A program made the position numbers and the translations under genes. Shown here one piece after another: positions 43,501-52,824 of a stretch of 64,000 bases of DNA; the stretch's first letter is position 1, and every line of letters begins with the position of its first letter. Under the pieces are notes generated by a model. It saw only the letters and a program-made list of their open reading frames with translations, searched no databases and had not been told where the DNA came from. Source of the DNA: Archangium gephyra. Lineage in GTDB: Bacteria; Myxococcota; Myxococcia; Myxococcales; Myxococcaceae. The stretch is taken from the NCBI RefSeq assembly GCF_001027285.1, contig NZ_CP011509.1:4348501-4412500 (forward strand), read 5' to 3'.

Positions 43501-45150
43501 TCAGCGCTCGCGCGGCAGCGACAGGGTGAAGCAGGCGCCCTGGCCGGGCTCGCCGCCCACGTCCAGCTTGCCGCCGTGCTCCTGGAGGATCCTCGCCGCG
43601 ATCGCCAGTCCCAGGCCCGTGCCGCCCTCCTTCGTCGTGAAGTAGGGCTCGAAGATGCGGGCCCTGTGCTCGGGCGCAATCCCCGGGCCGCTGTCCTGCA
43701 CCTCCACCACCGCCTCCTGCTCGCTGCCTCGCACCCGCACGTGCAGCGCGCCGCCCCCCTTGGCCATCGCCTCCTCGGCGTTCTTCACCAGGTTCACGAG
43801 CACCTGCGTCAGCTGATCCCGGTCCGCCTTCGCCACCACCCCTGGCTGTACCTCCGAGCGGATGCTGATGCCCTCCGGCGGCGACGCGTAGAGCGACAGC
43901 ACGTTCTGCGCCAGCTCGCCCAGGTCCACCGGCTCCAGCTGCGGCTTGGGCAGCCGTGCGAAACGGCTGAACTCATCGACAATCCGCTTCAGCCGGTCCA
44001 CCTCTTCCAGGATGACGCCCGCGCTCTCCCGGAACAGTGCCGGGAAGCGTGCGTCCTGCGCGTCCTGCACCGCCATCAGCGTCTCCAGCGACATCCGGAT
44101 CGGCGTCAGCGGATTCTTGATCTCATGCGCCAGCCGCCTCGCCACCTCCTGCCACGCCGCCACGCGCTCCGTGGCCACCAGCCGCTCTGTCGTCGAGCGC
44201 AGCTCCGTCGTCATGTGGTTGAACGTCTTCACCAGCTCGCCCACCTCGCCCGTGGCCTTCACCTGCACCTGCACGTCCCATGCGCCCTCGCCCACGCGCC
44301 TCGCTCCCGACGTCAGTGCCTCCACCGGCTGGGTGATCCGCCTCGACATCAACAGCCCCAGCAGCACCGCGAAGCTCAGCCCCAATCCGGCCAGCAACAG
44401 GAACGAGCGGAACACGCCCACCGTCGCCTCCCGCTCCGCCGCCCGGCTGAACACGAGCCGCACCGTGGCGGCCTCGCCCAGCGGCAGCACTCGCGCCACC
44501 GTGGGCGGCGTCACGCTCCCCGCCCTCGCCACCACCGTGTCCCCTGAAATCAGCGCCACCTCCGCCCCCGTGAGCCTCGACAGGTGCGCCGCCAGTCCCT
44601 GGTCCAGCAGCACCCCGCCCACCACCCACAGCCGTGAGTCCCCGTAGTCCACCGGCCTCGCCGTCACGAGCGCGGGCACCTCGCGCAGTCCCTGATCTCC
44701 TCGCACCGCCACCTTCACAGGCACCGGCTTGGGGGACCTCTCCCGCGTCACCGCGAAGAGCGCGGGATCCGGATCCCCCCGCCGCGCGGGCAGGTGTCCG
44801 GAGGACAGCGTGGTGCCCTTGCGGTCGAAGAGCGACAGCACCGTCAGGCCCCGGCTCTTCATCAGCGGCTGGGCCGTGTCCGCGCGGATGGCCCGGCCGG
44901 GGGACTCACGGGCCTCGCGCGCCAGGTCCTCCATGGCGGAGCTCTCCACCAACTCCTCCACCGCCCGGCGCGCGTTGGCGGCGGCGCGCTCGACGGCCTC
45001 CTGCGCCGAGACCGTGGCGCCTTCCATGCGTGCGTCCAGCCCTCGCGACAGCGTGGTGCGCAGCTCCGTCAGGGTGAAGGGCACCATCACCGCCAGCGGC
45101 ACCAGCGCCAGCAGGGCGAAGGCGAGCGCCAGCCTCGTCCTCAGTCTCAT
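43501..45150 (-). CDS. NtrY-like sensor histidine kinase
   Basis: 549 residues. TM1 is at residues 7-27 (LALAFALLALVPLAVMVPF), followed by a ~210-residue periplasmic cache-like sensor, TM2 near 245 (FLLLAGLGLSFAVLLGLL) and HAMP. HisKA reads EVARRLAHEIKNPLTPIRMS and HATPase shows NLVKNAEEAM, DSGPGIAPE and GTGLGLAIA. The H-box HEIKNPLTPI is that of NtrY. It is the last gene of a coupled minus-strand operon: four bases overlap with the peptide-binding-like gene, which may supply the ligand sensed. No response regulator is adjacent. Confidence 0.93.
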   Translation of the reverse strand: MRLRTRLALAFALLALVPLAVMVPFTLTELRTTLSRGLDARMEGATVSAQEAVERAAANARRAVEELVESSAMEDLAREARESPGRAIRADTAQPLMKSRGLTVLSLFDRKGTTLSSGHLPARRGDPDPALFAVTRERSPKPVPVKVAVRGDQGLREVPALVTARPVDYGDSRLWVVGGVLLDQGLAAHLSRLTGAEVALISGDTVVARAGSVTPPTVARVLPLGEAATVRLVFSRAAEREATVGVFRSFLLLAGLGLSFAVLLGLLMSRRITQPVEALTSGARRVGEGAWDVQVQVKATGEVGELVKTFNHMTTELRSTTERLVATERVAAWQEVARRLAHEIKNPLTPIRMSLETLMAVQDAQDARFPALFRESAGVILEEVDRLKRIVDEFSRFARLPKPQLEPVDLGELAQNVLSLYASPPEGISIRSEVQPGVVAKADRDQLTQVLVNLVKNAEEAMAKGGGALHVRVRGSEQEAVVEVQDSGPGIAPEHRARIFEPYFTTKEGGTGLGLAIAARILQEHGGKLDVGGEPGQGACFTLSLPRER

Positions 45151-46523
45151 CTCCGGGCTCCCGGGACACCCGTCACCGCCGGTTGCAGCCAGGCCCCGTC
45201 CAGCATGGGCAGCCCCTGGGCGTCGAAGACGAGGCCTCCCACCTCCGGCGCCGCGCGCAGTGCCAGCCCCTGTGCGTAGAGCGGCAGCAGCGGCACGGAC
45301 GGGGCGAGTGCCAGGGCCCGCTCCCTCGCCCGCGTGTCTCGCGCCGCGGCGTCGGGCAGGGCGCCGATGCGCGGCAGCTCCACCCCGAGCAGATCCTTCC
45401 GGCCCGCGGCGTCCAGCACCACCGCCAGCGCCGGGCCGGGCACGGGCGGCAGCAGCAGCGAGTGCAGCATCAGCTCGTACTCACCCCGGGCCCAGCGGGC
45501 GCGCAGCTCGGCGCGCGGCAGGGGCTCCAGGGCCACGGCGTAACCCCGGTCGTGCAGCCGCACCTGGAGGCGCTCGGCCACCGCGCGCTGGTCCTCGTTG
45601 CCCGAGTCATACACGAGCGTCACCTTGCGTCCGGCCTGGGGCGCGGGCGGCGGCGTGGGACGCGCGCCCGGGGACACCGGGAGGAGCGCGGGGGGCAGCA
45701 GGTTCGGCATGGGCACGGCCGGGCCGCGCACGAAGAGGCGGGTGAGATCCTCGCGCTCCAGGGCGCTCTCCACCGCCTGCCGGAAGTCCGGGGGCACGCG
45801 CCGCGGAGACCAGGCCAGATACGTGGCGTACAGCGCCGCGCCCGAGGGCGTGCCCGAATCCGCCAGGACGCCCAGCGCCACCTGGGCCTCTTGGTTCGCC
45901 CACAGGCGTGACAGTCCGCGCTCGTCCGTGGCTCGCAGCCGCAGCCTGTCCAGGTAGGGCCGGCCCTGGCTCCACGAGAGCCGGGCTTCCACGGTGTTGG
46001 CACCCGTGGCGGAGAACGGGCCGAGCGCCGCGGGAACAGTCCGCGGCAGGGCGAGCGCGGGGTGGCACAGCGCGCGCTCCAGGTCCGGCCACGGGAAGCC
46101 GAGTGGCAGCTCCAGGGTGTCGCCAGCCGGGGAGAGCAGCCGGCCCTCGCCACGCAGCGGAAAGAGGAGGGCGCGGTAGGGCGAGGGGGCCTCGGTGCCG
46201 GCGAGCCGGACCCAGGCCCGGGCGAGCGCGGTGGCCTGCGCGGGCGAGGGCAGGGTGAGGCGCACCACCTGCGGAGCCGGGCGTGACAGCTCGCGGGCGA
46301 ACGCGGGCGACAGGTGCCCGTCCGGGGCCACCTGGCAGGCGGGCCGGGAGAGCAGCCCGAGCAGGGTGGCCTCGAGGGGGCTGTCGGCGAGGGCCGGCTC
46401 TCCGGGCTCGGCGGGGCCGGTGTGGGCGACGCGCAGCTCGCCTCCGTACGGAACGCGGCCAGCGGCGAGCGACGGCGTGGCCCCGAGCAGGAGGAGGCTG
46501 GCGAGAGCGTGGCGGAGCGTCAT
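45147..46523 (-). CDS. Extracellular solute-binding protein, family 5-like
   Basis: 458 residues with a signal peptide (LASLLLLGATPSLAAG). The fold follows peptide-binding proteins of the SBP_bac_5 family: VPYGGELRVAHTGPAEPGE at the N-terminus, RQAVESALEREDLTRLFVRG in lobe II and KVTLVYDSGNEDQRAVAERLQVRL near the hinge. It is shorter (458 against ~520) and more Ala/Leu/Arg-rich than transport SBPs, and no permease is nearby. It may instead be a ligand-sensing partner of the kinase encoded next. Both ends overlap neighbouring genes by four bases. Confidence 0.8.
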   Translation of the reverse strand: MTLRHALASLLLLGATPSLAAGRVPYGGELRVAHTGPAEPGEPALADSPLEATLLGLLSRPACQVAPDGHLSPAFARELSRPAPQVVRLTLPSPAQATALARAWVRLAGTEAPSPYRALLFPLRGEGRLLSPAGDTLELPLGFPWPDLERALCHPALALPRTVPAALGPFSATGANTVEARLSWSQGRPYLDRLRLRATDERGLSRLWANQEAQVALGVLADSGTPSGAALYATYLAWSPRRVPPDFRQAVESALEREDLTRLFVRGPAVPMPNLLPPALLPVSPGARPTPPPAPQAGRKVTLVYDSGNEDQRAVAERLQVRLHDRGYAVALEPLPRAELRARWARGEYELMLHSLLLPPVPGPALAVVLDAAGRKDLLGVELPRIGALPDAAARDTRARERALALAPSVPLLPLYAQGLALRAAPEVGGLVFDAQGLPMLDGAWLQPAVTGVPGARR

Positions 46524-47890
46524 GGCGCACCCTGGCGCAAGAGGAAGAGCTCGCCGGTGCCGTCCGGCTTCGTGAGGCCCACCACCACTTCGCGGCGCTT
46601 GTCCCCGTCCAGGTTGGCCGTCACCACGGACAGGGCGCGGCCGGAGGGCAGGGCGCCTTGCCACAGGGGCTCATGGGCGGTGGGATCGCTCCCGTTCGTC
46701 TTGAAGACGCGCAGGACGTCTGGCGAGGGTTGGAGCTCGGGCGAGGTGGTGAGCAGCTCCGGCGTCCCATCCCCATCCAGGTCTCCGAGCGCGCTGCCGG
46801 CGCCGAGCCCGGAGAGCGGCACGGGCGCCACCGAGGGCTGGGCGAAGAAGGAGGCCGAGCCCTCCGGGTGGACGAGCAGCAGGCGGGAGTTGGCGGTGCT
46901 GAAGGTGGTGAAGCGGGACGTCACCGCCAGCCGCTGCTCGCCGGTGCCGAGCCGCACCTCGGGCGCGAAGGCCGTCTGGCCCGGGACGAAGTTGCCACGC
47001 GCATCGGGGCCCAGGGGCACGGCCTCGAGCCGGGACACGCCTCGCAGCGCGCCGTTCTCCAGCGTGAGCACCTCGCCGTGGGCGAAGCGGGTGGCCCAGG
47101 CGGCGAGGCGCGGCGGCCCGGCGAGGACGGCGAGCGCGCCGAAGGGCTCACGGGTGGGAGCGGGGCCCGGAGGCAGCACGTCCAGCGAGCGCTCCGCGAG
47201 CAGACGCCCCTCGGCGGTGAAGACGTGCACGGCGTGCGCGGTGAGCACGGCCACCTCGTCCTTGCCGTCCCCGTCGAGATCTCCCGCGGCGAGCGCGGCG
47301 GGCGGAGAAGGCAGGCGCGCGAGCACGGCGCCCAGCAGGCGCAGGGGGCGCGGCTCCTCGGTGGCCGGAGTGGGCGTACGCGGAGGCTCCACGGCGGCGA
47401 GTGCGAGCGCCGCGGCATCCGCCTCCACGGCCTGGGCGATGGCGGCGGCGGGCGAGGGCGCGCGGGTGGCGGTGCGGCCGGACCAGAAGTTCACCCAGGT
47501 GCTGAACGCATCGCCGCGGGCGCGCAGCTCTCCGGCTTCCACGCCGAGGGTGAGCCGCACCAGGGCATGGGCACCCTGCTCACGGGCGAGGGACTCGGCG
47601 GCCTCGGGCGAGGGGGCCTCCAGCACCACGGGGGTGAGCCCGGCGGAGGCGAGGCGCGAAGCGAGCAGCGTCCCGAAGGCACGCCGCAGCTCGGGAGCGC
47701 CGCCGGAGAGGTGGAGGGCCACGGGGGCTTCGGGCTTCATCGCCCGCACGTCGGTGGCCACGGCCTGGGCGAGCCGCTCGAGGGCGGGCGTGGCCGGCGC
47801 CGTCGTGGCGGCTGGTGGCGAAGCGGGAGTCTGGGCGGCCGGAGCGGGGAGCGCGGCCAGGAGAAGGGCGGCGGCGAGGGCCCGGCTCAC
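46520..47890 (-). CDS. FG-GAP/VCBS-repeat exported protein
   Basis: 456 residues with a signal peptide (ALAAALLLAALPAPAAQ). Residues ~35-170 form an alpha/beta region (GAHALVRLTLGVEAGELRARG). The C-terminal part has FG-GAP-type beta-propeller repeats with calcium-site-like loops (AAGDLDGDGKDEVAVLTAHA, ALGDLDGDGTPELLTTSPEL, VTANLDGDKRREVVVGLT). It is coupled by four-base overlaps to the PBP gene before it and the SBP gene after it, so a role in periplasmic cell-wall or signalling work is likely. Confidence 0.82.
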   Translation of the reverse strand: MSRALAAALLLAALPAPAAQTPASPPAATTAPATPALERLAQAVATDVRAMKPEAPVALHLSGGAPELRRAFGTLLASRLASAGLTPVVLEAPSPEAAESLAREQGAHALVRLTLGVEAGELRARGDAFSTWVNFWSGRTATRAPSPAAAIAQAVEADAAALALAAVEPPRTPTPATEEPRPLRLLGAVLARLPSPPAALAAGDLDGDGKDEVAVLTAHAVHVFTAEGRLLAERSLDVLPPGPAPTREPFGALAVLAGPPRLAAWATRFAHGEVLTLENGALRGVSRLEAVPLGPDARGNFVPGQTAFAPEVRLGTGEQRLAVTSRFTTFSTANSRLLLVHPEGSASFFAQPSVAPVPLSGLGAGSALGDLDGDGTPELLTTSPELQPSPDVLRVFKTNGSDPTAHEPLWQGALPSGRALSVVTANLDGDKRREVVVGLTKPDGTGELFLLRQGAP

Positions 47891-50493
47891 AAACCCCCCC
47901 GGCTACCTTCCTGGAGGAAGAAGTCGCTCGGGCTGACGTGGCCGGGCGGGGGCGCCTCGGCGGTGGGTTGGGTGCCGTCGAGGAAGGACTCGAGCCGGCC
48001 GGGCACGGAGTTGCCCGCGAGCAGGCCGGTGACGGGGTCGATGCGCACCTGCACCACACCCGGGGGCACCTCGAACTCGCGCGAGGGCAGGCCCTCGTGG
48101 GCGGCGCGCATGAACTCCAGCCAGATGGGGAGCGGGGCGCGGCCACCCGTCTCGGAGCTGCCCAGGGGCGAGTGGTCATCGAAGCCCACCCACGCGCTGG
48201 CCACCCAGTCGGCGGTGTAGCCGGAGAACCAGGTGTCGCGGCTCTCGTTGGCGGTGCCCGTCTTGCCGGCGGCGGGACGGTTGAGCTCCGTCACCGCGCG
48301 GGCCGTGCCCTCCTCCACCACGCTGCGCATCAGCGACGTGGTGAGGTAGGCCACCGCCGGGGGCAGTGTCTCCTCGAAGGCCGGCTGGTGCTCCTCGAGC
48401 ACCTTGCCCTGCGCGTCCGCCACCTTGAGGATCATCAGCGGCTCGGCGTAGCGGCCGTTGGCCTGCAGGGTGGCGTAGGCGTTGGCGGCCTCCAGCAGGG
48501 TGACCTCGCCGGTGCCCAGCGCCAGGGTGAGGTTCTCCGGCAGCTCCGAGCGGATGCCCGCGCGGCGGGCGAAGTCGATGGCGGTGGCCGGGGTGATCGC
48601 CTCGATGAGGCGCACGGACACGGTGTTCTTGGACTTGGTGAGCGCCTGGCGCAGCGTCATGGGGCCGTCGAAGGAGCGGTCGTAGTTCTGCGGCTTCCAC
48701 GTCTTGCCGGTGTACGGATCCCGGATGGCCTCGGGGGCGTCGTTCACCGTGCTGATGGGGGTGAAGCGGCCGCTGCCGAGCGCGGCGCCGTAGAGGAAGG
48801 GCTTGAAGGACGAGCCGGGCTGGCGCCGGGCCTGGGTGGCGCGGTTGAAGGGCGAAGCCGCGAAGTCGTAGCCGCCCACCAGCGCCACCACGTAGCGGTT
48901 GCGCGGGTTGATGACGACGAGGCCGCCCTGCACGAGCGGAACCTGGTCCAGCGTGGCCTCGAGCAGCGCGGGCGAGGGCGTGACGCGGGTGATCCGCACC
49001 CGGACGATGTCACCGGGCTTCATCACGTCGGACATCTTCGCGGGGGCGCCCTTGCCCTTGAAGCGCGCCCAGGTGACGGTGGAGAAGGTGAGCTCCGCGG
49101 CGCGGCCCACCAGCTCCACGCGGGCCTTCTTGCCCGTGTCATCCACCTGAGAGACGAAGCCGTGGACCTTCAGGCCCTCCTTGAGGGGCTGGAGCTGCAC
49201 GGCGAGCGCGAGCTTCTCGTCGGCGGAGAGCCGGGCCTCTTCCTCCTGCTCGGTCTCGGTGACCACCGCGGGGGCCTGCTCGGGCGGCGGGGGCGTGGTG
49301 GGGGACTGCGCGAGCGAGGCGAGGTCGGCCACGTAGGCGCCTTCCTTCTGGCGGCGGCCGGCCTCCTCGATCTGCTTGGCGAGGAGCGGCTTGAGCTGCT
49401 CGAAGCGCGCGGGCTCCAGCGTGCCCACGGGGCCGCGGTAGCCCTGGCGCCGGTCCACGGCCTCCAGCCCCTTGCGCACGGCCTCGTCGGCGAGCACCTG
49501 GAGCTTGGGATCCATGGCGATGTCCACGCGCAGGCCGCCGGTGAGCACGGCATCACCGCCGTAGCGGGCCACCAGCGTGCGGCGGATCTCCTCGGCGTAG
49601 TAGGAGCCCACCTCGGGGGGCGGCCGCGGGGAGAGGACGATGGGCTTGTCCATCTCCTTGTCCACGATCGCCTGGGGAACGAAGCCCTGCCCGGCCATCT
49701 GCCCCAGCACGTAGCGCTGGCGCTGCTTGGCCTTGACGATGTTCTTCTCCGGGTTGATGCGGTTGGGCGACTGTACGGTGCCCGCGAGCACCGCGGCCTC
49801 ACCGATGTTCAGGTGTTTGGCCTGCTTGCCGAAGTAGTAGAGCGCGGCCTCCTCGATGCCATCGCGGCCCTGCCCGTAATAGGACTGGTTGATGTAGAGG
49901 CCGAGGATCTGATCCTTGGTGAGGGCCTGCTCCACGCGTGGGGTGAGGATCCACTCGCGAATCTTGCGCGCGAGGCTGCGCTCGGGCGTGAGCAGCATGT
50001 TCTTCACCACCTGCTGCGTGATGGTGGAGGCACCGGACTTGCGGCTGCCGGGGATGAGGTTCTTCACCGCGGCGCGGATGATGCCGAAGATGTCGAGACC
50101 CTCGTGCTTGTAGAAGTCGGCGTCCTCGGCGGCGAGGAAGGCGTTGCGCACGTGGGGAGGCAGCTCCTTGATGTCCACCACGGTGCGGCGCCCCTGCGGC
50201 TGGAAGAACTCGGAGCAGATGGAGCCGTCGGCACAGCGCACCTTGGTGACCTGGGGCAGGCTGTAGTTGCGCAGCGCCTCCACCGAGGGGAGCTCCCGGC
50301 TGTAGTACAGGTATCCGCCCAGGATGGTGAGCACGAGCAGCACGACGCCCACGGCGCCGAGGACGAGGAGCCGCTTCGTCCAGCGCCACAGCCGGGCGCC
50401 CAGACTGGGACGGGCCGGAGGAGCCGGGGGCGCCGGAGGAGGGGCGGGAGGAAGGGAAGAGGGCTGGGAGCTCATCTCTCGGGCCGGGTTCAT
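47887..50493 (-). CDS. Class A penicillin-binding protein (PBP1A-type)
   Basis: About 868 residues. A Pro-rich cytoplasmic tail precedes the TM (LLVLGAVGVVLLVLTILGGY). The glycosyltransferase 51 motifs are FLAAEDADFYKHEGLD, GASTITQQVVKNMLL and KDQILGLYINQSYYGQGRDGIEEAA. A ~140-residue insert with an OB-like fold follows. The transpeptidase has SxxK in QPGSSFKPFLYG, SxN-like TKSKNTVS and KTG in AAGKTGTANESRDTW. It polymerises and cross-links peptidoglycan. Three in-frame starts are close together; the middle ATG is given. Confidence 0.94.
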   Translation of the reverse strand: MNPAREMSSQPSSLPPAPPPAPPAPPARPSLGARLWRWTKRLLVLGAVGVVLLVLTILGGYLYYSRELPSVEALRNYSLPQVTKVRCADGSICSEFFQPQGRRTVVDIKELPPHVRNAFLAAEDADFYKHEGLDIFGIIRAAVKNLIPGSRKSGASTITQQVVKNMLLTPERSLARKIREWILTPRVEQALTKDQILGLYINQSYYGQGRDGIEEAALYYFGKQAKHLNIGEAAVLAGTVQSPNRINPEKNIVKAKQRQRYVLGQMAGQGFVPQAIVDKEMDKPIVLSPRPPPEVGSYYAEEIRRTLVARYGGDAVLTGGLRVDIAMDPKLQVLADEAVRKGLEAVDRRQGYRGPVGTLEPARFEQLKPLLAKQIEEAGRRQKEGAYVADLASLAQSPTTPPPPEQAPAVVTETEQEEEARLSADEKLALAVQLQPLKEGLKVHGFVSQVDDTGKKARVELVGRAAELTFSTVTWARFKGKGAPAKMSDVMKPGDIVRVRITRVTPSPALLEATLDQVPLVQGGLVVINPRNRYVVALVGGYDFAASPFNRATQARRQPGSSFKPFLYGAALGSGRFTPISTVNDAPEAIRDPYTGKTWKPQNYDRSFDGPMTLRQALTKSKNTVSVRLIEAITPATAIDFARRAGIRSELPENLTLALGTGEVTLLEAANAYATLQANGRYAEPLMILKVADAQGKVLEEHQPAFEETLPPAVAYLTTSLMRSVVEEGTARAVTELNRPAAGKTGTANESRDTWFSGYTADWVASAWVGFDDHSPLGSSETGGRAPLPIWLEFMRAAHEGLPSREFEVPPGVVQVRIDPVTGLLAGNSVPGRLESFLDGTQPTAEAPPPGHVSPSDFFLQEGSRGGL

Positions 50494-50602
50494 GGGACGC
50501 GGGGACAACAAAGGTGGGCGACGTTAAACCGCCGGGCGGAGAACCGGAATGGGCAGGTGGCCCACCGGGCGGGGAGCCTCCCGAGACACGCGGGGGCCCT
50601 GG

Positions 50603-51652
50603 CTATTCCGGGCACCCCGGAGACGTCCGGCCCCCGAGGAGCGCCTGGAGGTCGACGGAGGCGCGGGCCTCGCGATTCAACCGCTGGAGGTTGAGGCGGG
50701 CCTTGAGGTCCCCCGTGGACAGCCGCGTGGCGGTGTCGAAGGCCATGCGAGCCTCCTCGTAGCGGCCGAGCCGCTCGTAGGCGAGCCCCAGGTTGTTGTG
50801 GACGAAGCCCACCTGGGGCAGCAGGTAGGCGGCCTGGGCGAGCGCCTCGACGGCGAGTGCGTCCTGGCCGGTCCGCAGGTAGGTGAGCCCGAGGTTGTTG
50901 AGGGCATACCCGTGGTACGGGTCGAGGTGCACGGCCTGTTTGAACCGGATGATGGCCTCGGTGGACTGGCCGGCGGCGAGGTGGATGCGGCCGAGCACCT
51001 GGTAGACCTCGGGGTACTCGCGGTCGAGCTCGAGCGCGGCCTCGGCGGCGCGGAAGGCACCCTCGGTGTCGCCGAGCTCCAGGAGGAGACGGGCCTGCTG
51101 GACGAGAGGCTCGGGGCCATCGGGGAAGAGGACGGCGAGCTCGCGGTACGCATCGGCGGCGAGCTGCTTCTGGCCCGTGAGGCGGGCGAGCTGGATGAAG
51201 ACATCGAGGGCCTGCTCGGCGGCGTCGACGTCGTCACCGGCGTCGTGGACGGCGCGGCGGGCCTCGGTGAGGGCACCGGAGAGGTCACCCTCCTCACGCA
51301 GCGCGCGGGCGCGGTCGAGGTGGGCCACGGGGTAGAGGTGCGGCTCATGAGGGAGGGAGATGGAGTCCGCGGGCTCGGCGGGGGCGAGCTCCTCGGCTCG
51401 CGAGAGGGCCTCGTCGGGCATCCGGGGAGGCGGAGGGAGGCCGGCCGTCTCGGGCAGGGCATCGCCCGGCGAGGGGAGAGCGGGCGGCGGGGAGAAGACG
51501 ACCTCGGTGGTGGGCTCGCCGGAGGGGAGCACCCGGTTGTCGAGGCGGTTGGCGGTGGACGGGAGCAGCCCCTGGGGCCGCCGGAGCTGGCTGACGTCGC
51601 AGGCGGAGAGGGAGAGGGCGGCGAAGCAGGCGGACAGGATGGTGTTCCTCAT
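50603..51652 (-). CDS. TPR-repeat lipoprotein
   Basis: 349 residues, start set by a lipoprotein signal (LSACDVS). After ~100 residues of Pro/Glu-rich linker come six or seven tetratricopeptide repeats: AAEAALELDREYPEVYQVLGRIHLAAGQSTEAIIRFKQAV, HGYALNNLGLTYLRTGQDALAVE, FVHNNLGLAYERLGRYEEAR. It would be an outer-membrane assembly or scaffold protein. It lies 109 bases before the PBP gene and may lead the operon. Confidence 0.87.
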   Translation of the reverse strand: MRNTILSACFAALSLSACDVSQLRRPQGLLPSTANRLDNRVLPSGEPTTEVVFSPPPALPSPGDALPETAGLPPPPRMPDEALSRAEELAPAEPADSISLPHEPHLYPVAHLDRARALREEGDLSGALTEARRAVHDAGDDVDAAEQALDVFIQLARLTGQKQLAADAYRELAVLFPDGPEPLVQQARLLLELGDTEGAFRAAEAALELDREYPEVYQVLGRIHLAAGQSTEAIIRFKQAVHLDPYHGYALNNLGLTYLRTGQDALAVEALAQAAYLLPQVGFVHNNLGLAYERLGRYEEARMAFDTATRLSTGDLKARLNLQRLNREARASVDLQALLGGRTSPGCPE

Positions 51653-51712
51653 GGTGCGGCTCCTTGTCGGGAGGAGCTCATTGCGATGCCCGTGCCAGCG
51701 GTGCCGAGGACT

Positions 51713-51747
51713 CCCTCTCCCTCTGGGAGAGGGTGGGGGTGAGGGTC
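51713..51747 (-). repeat. REP-like palindromic repeat, copy 6
   Basis: CCCTCTCCCTCTGGGAGAGGG followed by TGGGGGTGAGGGT, reverse orientation. It lies in the 287-base gap between the TPR gene and the exonuclease gene, where nothing else is evident. Confidence 0.75.
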
Positions 51748-51939
51748 TCCGAGGACGCCTCCCCGCTCCCCAGACAGCCCCCGTGCGGCCGGTGGGCCAC
51801 ACCCGGGAGCCCAAGGTCCCCGAGGCCCACGGCGGACCCCCCCGCGCCACAGTGCGCTACAGGACCCACAAGGGTGTACCCGGGAGGAGGAAGGGAAAAA
51901 CCGTGGCGAGGCCGGAGGTGACGTGCGACGTTGGGCGGG

Positions 51940-52710
51940 ATGAAGATCGCTGCCTGGAACGTGAATTCTGTCCGCGCCCGGCTGGACCGGCTGGTGGACT
52001 GGCTGAAGAGCACTCAACCGGACGTGGTGTGCCTGCAGGAGCTGAAGTGTCAGGACACCGAGTTCCCGATGGAGGCCGTGCGGGAGGCGGGCTACCACGC
52101 CGCGGTGCACGGGCAGAAGACGTACAACGGGGTGGCCATCCTGGCGAAGACGGAGCCCCAGGACGTGGTGAAGGGCTTGTCGGACGGGGTGGACGACACG
52201 CACGCGCGGCTGATTGCCGCGACGGTGAATGGGGTACGGGTGGTGAGCGCGTACGCGCCGAACGGGCAGTCGGTGGGTTCGGAGCAGTACGAGTACAAGC
52301 TGCAGTGGTACGGGCGGCTGCGGCGCTACCTGGACACGCGGCACAAGCCGGGCGAGCCGCTGGTGCTGTGCGGTGACTGGAACGTGGCGCCGGCGGACAT
52401 CGACGTGTGGGACGTGGCGCTGTGGCAGGGGCAGACGCTCTGCACGGACAAGGAGCGCAAGGCGCTCGAGCACCTGTGCGGATTCGGGCTGACGGACACG
52501 TTCCGCAAGCTGTACCCGACGGAGCAGAAGTTCAGCTGGTGGGACTACCGGATGCTGGCGTTCCCGAAGAACCAGGGACTGCGGATCGACCACATCTTCG
52601 CGACGGCGCCGCTGGTGGAGCGGCTGGTGTCGGCGGGAGTGGACCGGGACGCGCGCAAGGGCAAGCAGCCCTCGGACCACGCACCGGTGTGGACCGAGTT
52701 CAAGGACTGA
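51940..52710 (+). CDS. xthA: Exodeoxyribonuclease III
   Basis: 256 residues. It has all the family motifs: KIAAWNVNSVRARLDRL, LQELKCQDTEFP with the metal-binding Glu, GVAILAK, LCGDWNVAPADIDV, and the C-terminal LRIDHIFAT and KQPSDHAPVW with the catalytic His. It cleaves abasic sites and degrades 3' ends in base-excision repair. The ATG start was chosen because it gives the canonical MKIAAWN beginning. Confidence 0.97.
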   Translation: MKIAAWNVNSVRARLDRLVDWLKSTQPDVVCLQELKCQDTEFPMEAVREAGYHAAVHGQKTYNGVAILAKTEPQDVVKGLSDGVDDTHARLIAATVNGVRVVSAYAPNGQSVGSEQYEYKLQWYGRLRRYLDTRHKPGEPLVLCGDWNVAPADIDVWDVALWQGQTLCTDKERKALEHLCGFGLTDTFRKLYPTEQKFSWWDYRMLAFPKNQGLRIDHIFATAPLVERLVSAGVDRDARKGKQPSDHAPVWTEFKD

Positions 52711-52747
52711 CGCGAGGACCCCTCTCCCGGGCGCGCGCTTCACGAAC

Positions 52748-52766
52748 TTGTCCAACAGCCGGACAA
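52748..52766. promoter_or_regulatory. Inverted repeat upstream of the acyl-CoA-dehydrogenase-like gene
   Basis: TTGTCC-AACAGCC-GGACAA forms a perfect 6-bp dyad about 60 bases before the start codon, a position where an operator is expected. No regulator is identified. Confidence 0.3.
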
Positions 52767-52824
52767 CTTTTGGAACCTCGTGCCCGGCAGGTCCCCCGCC
52801 TCCTGGTTCGTCTAGAGTGGCCGC

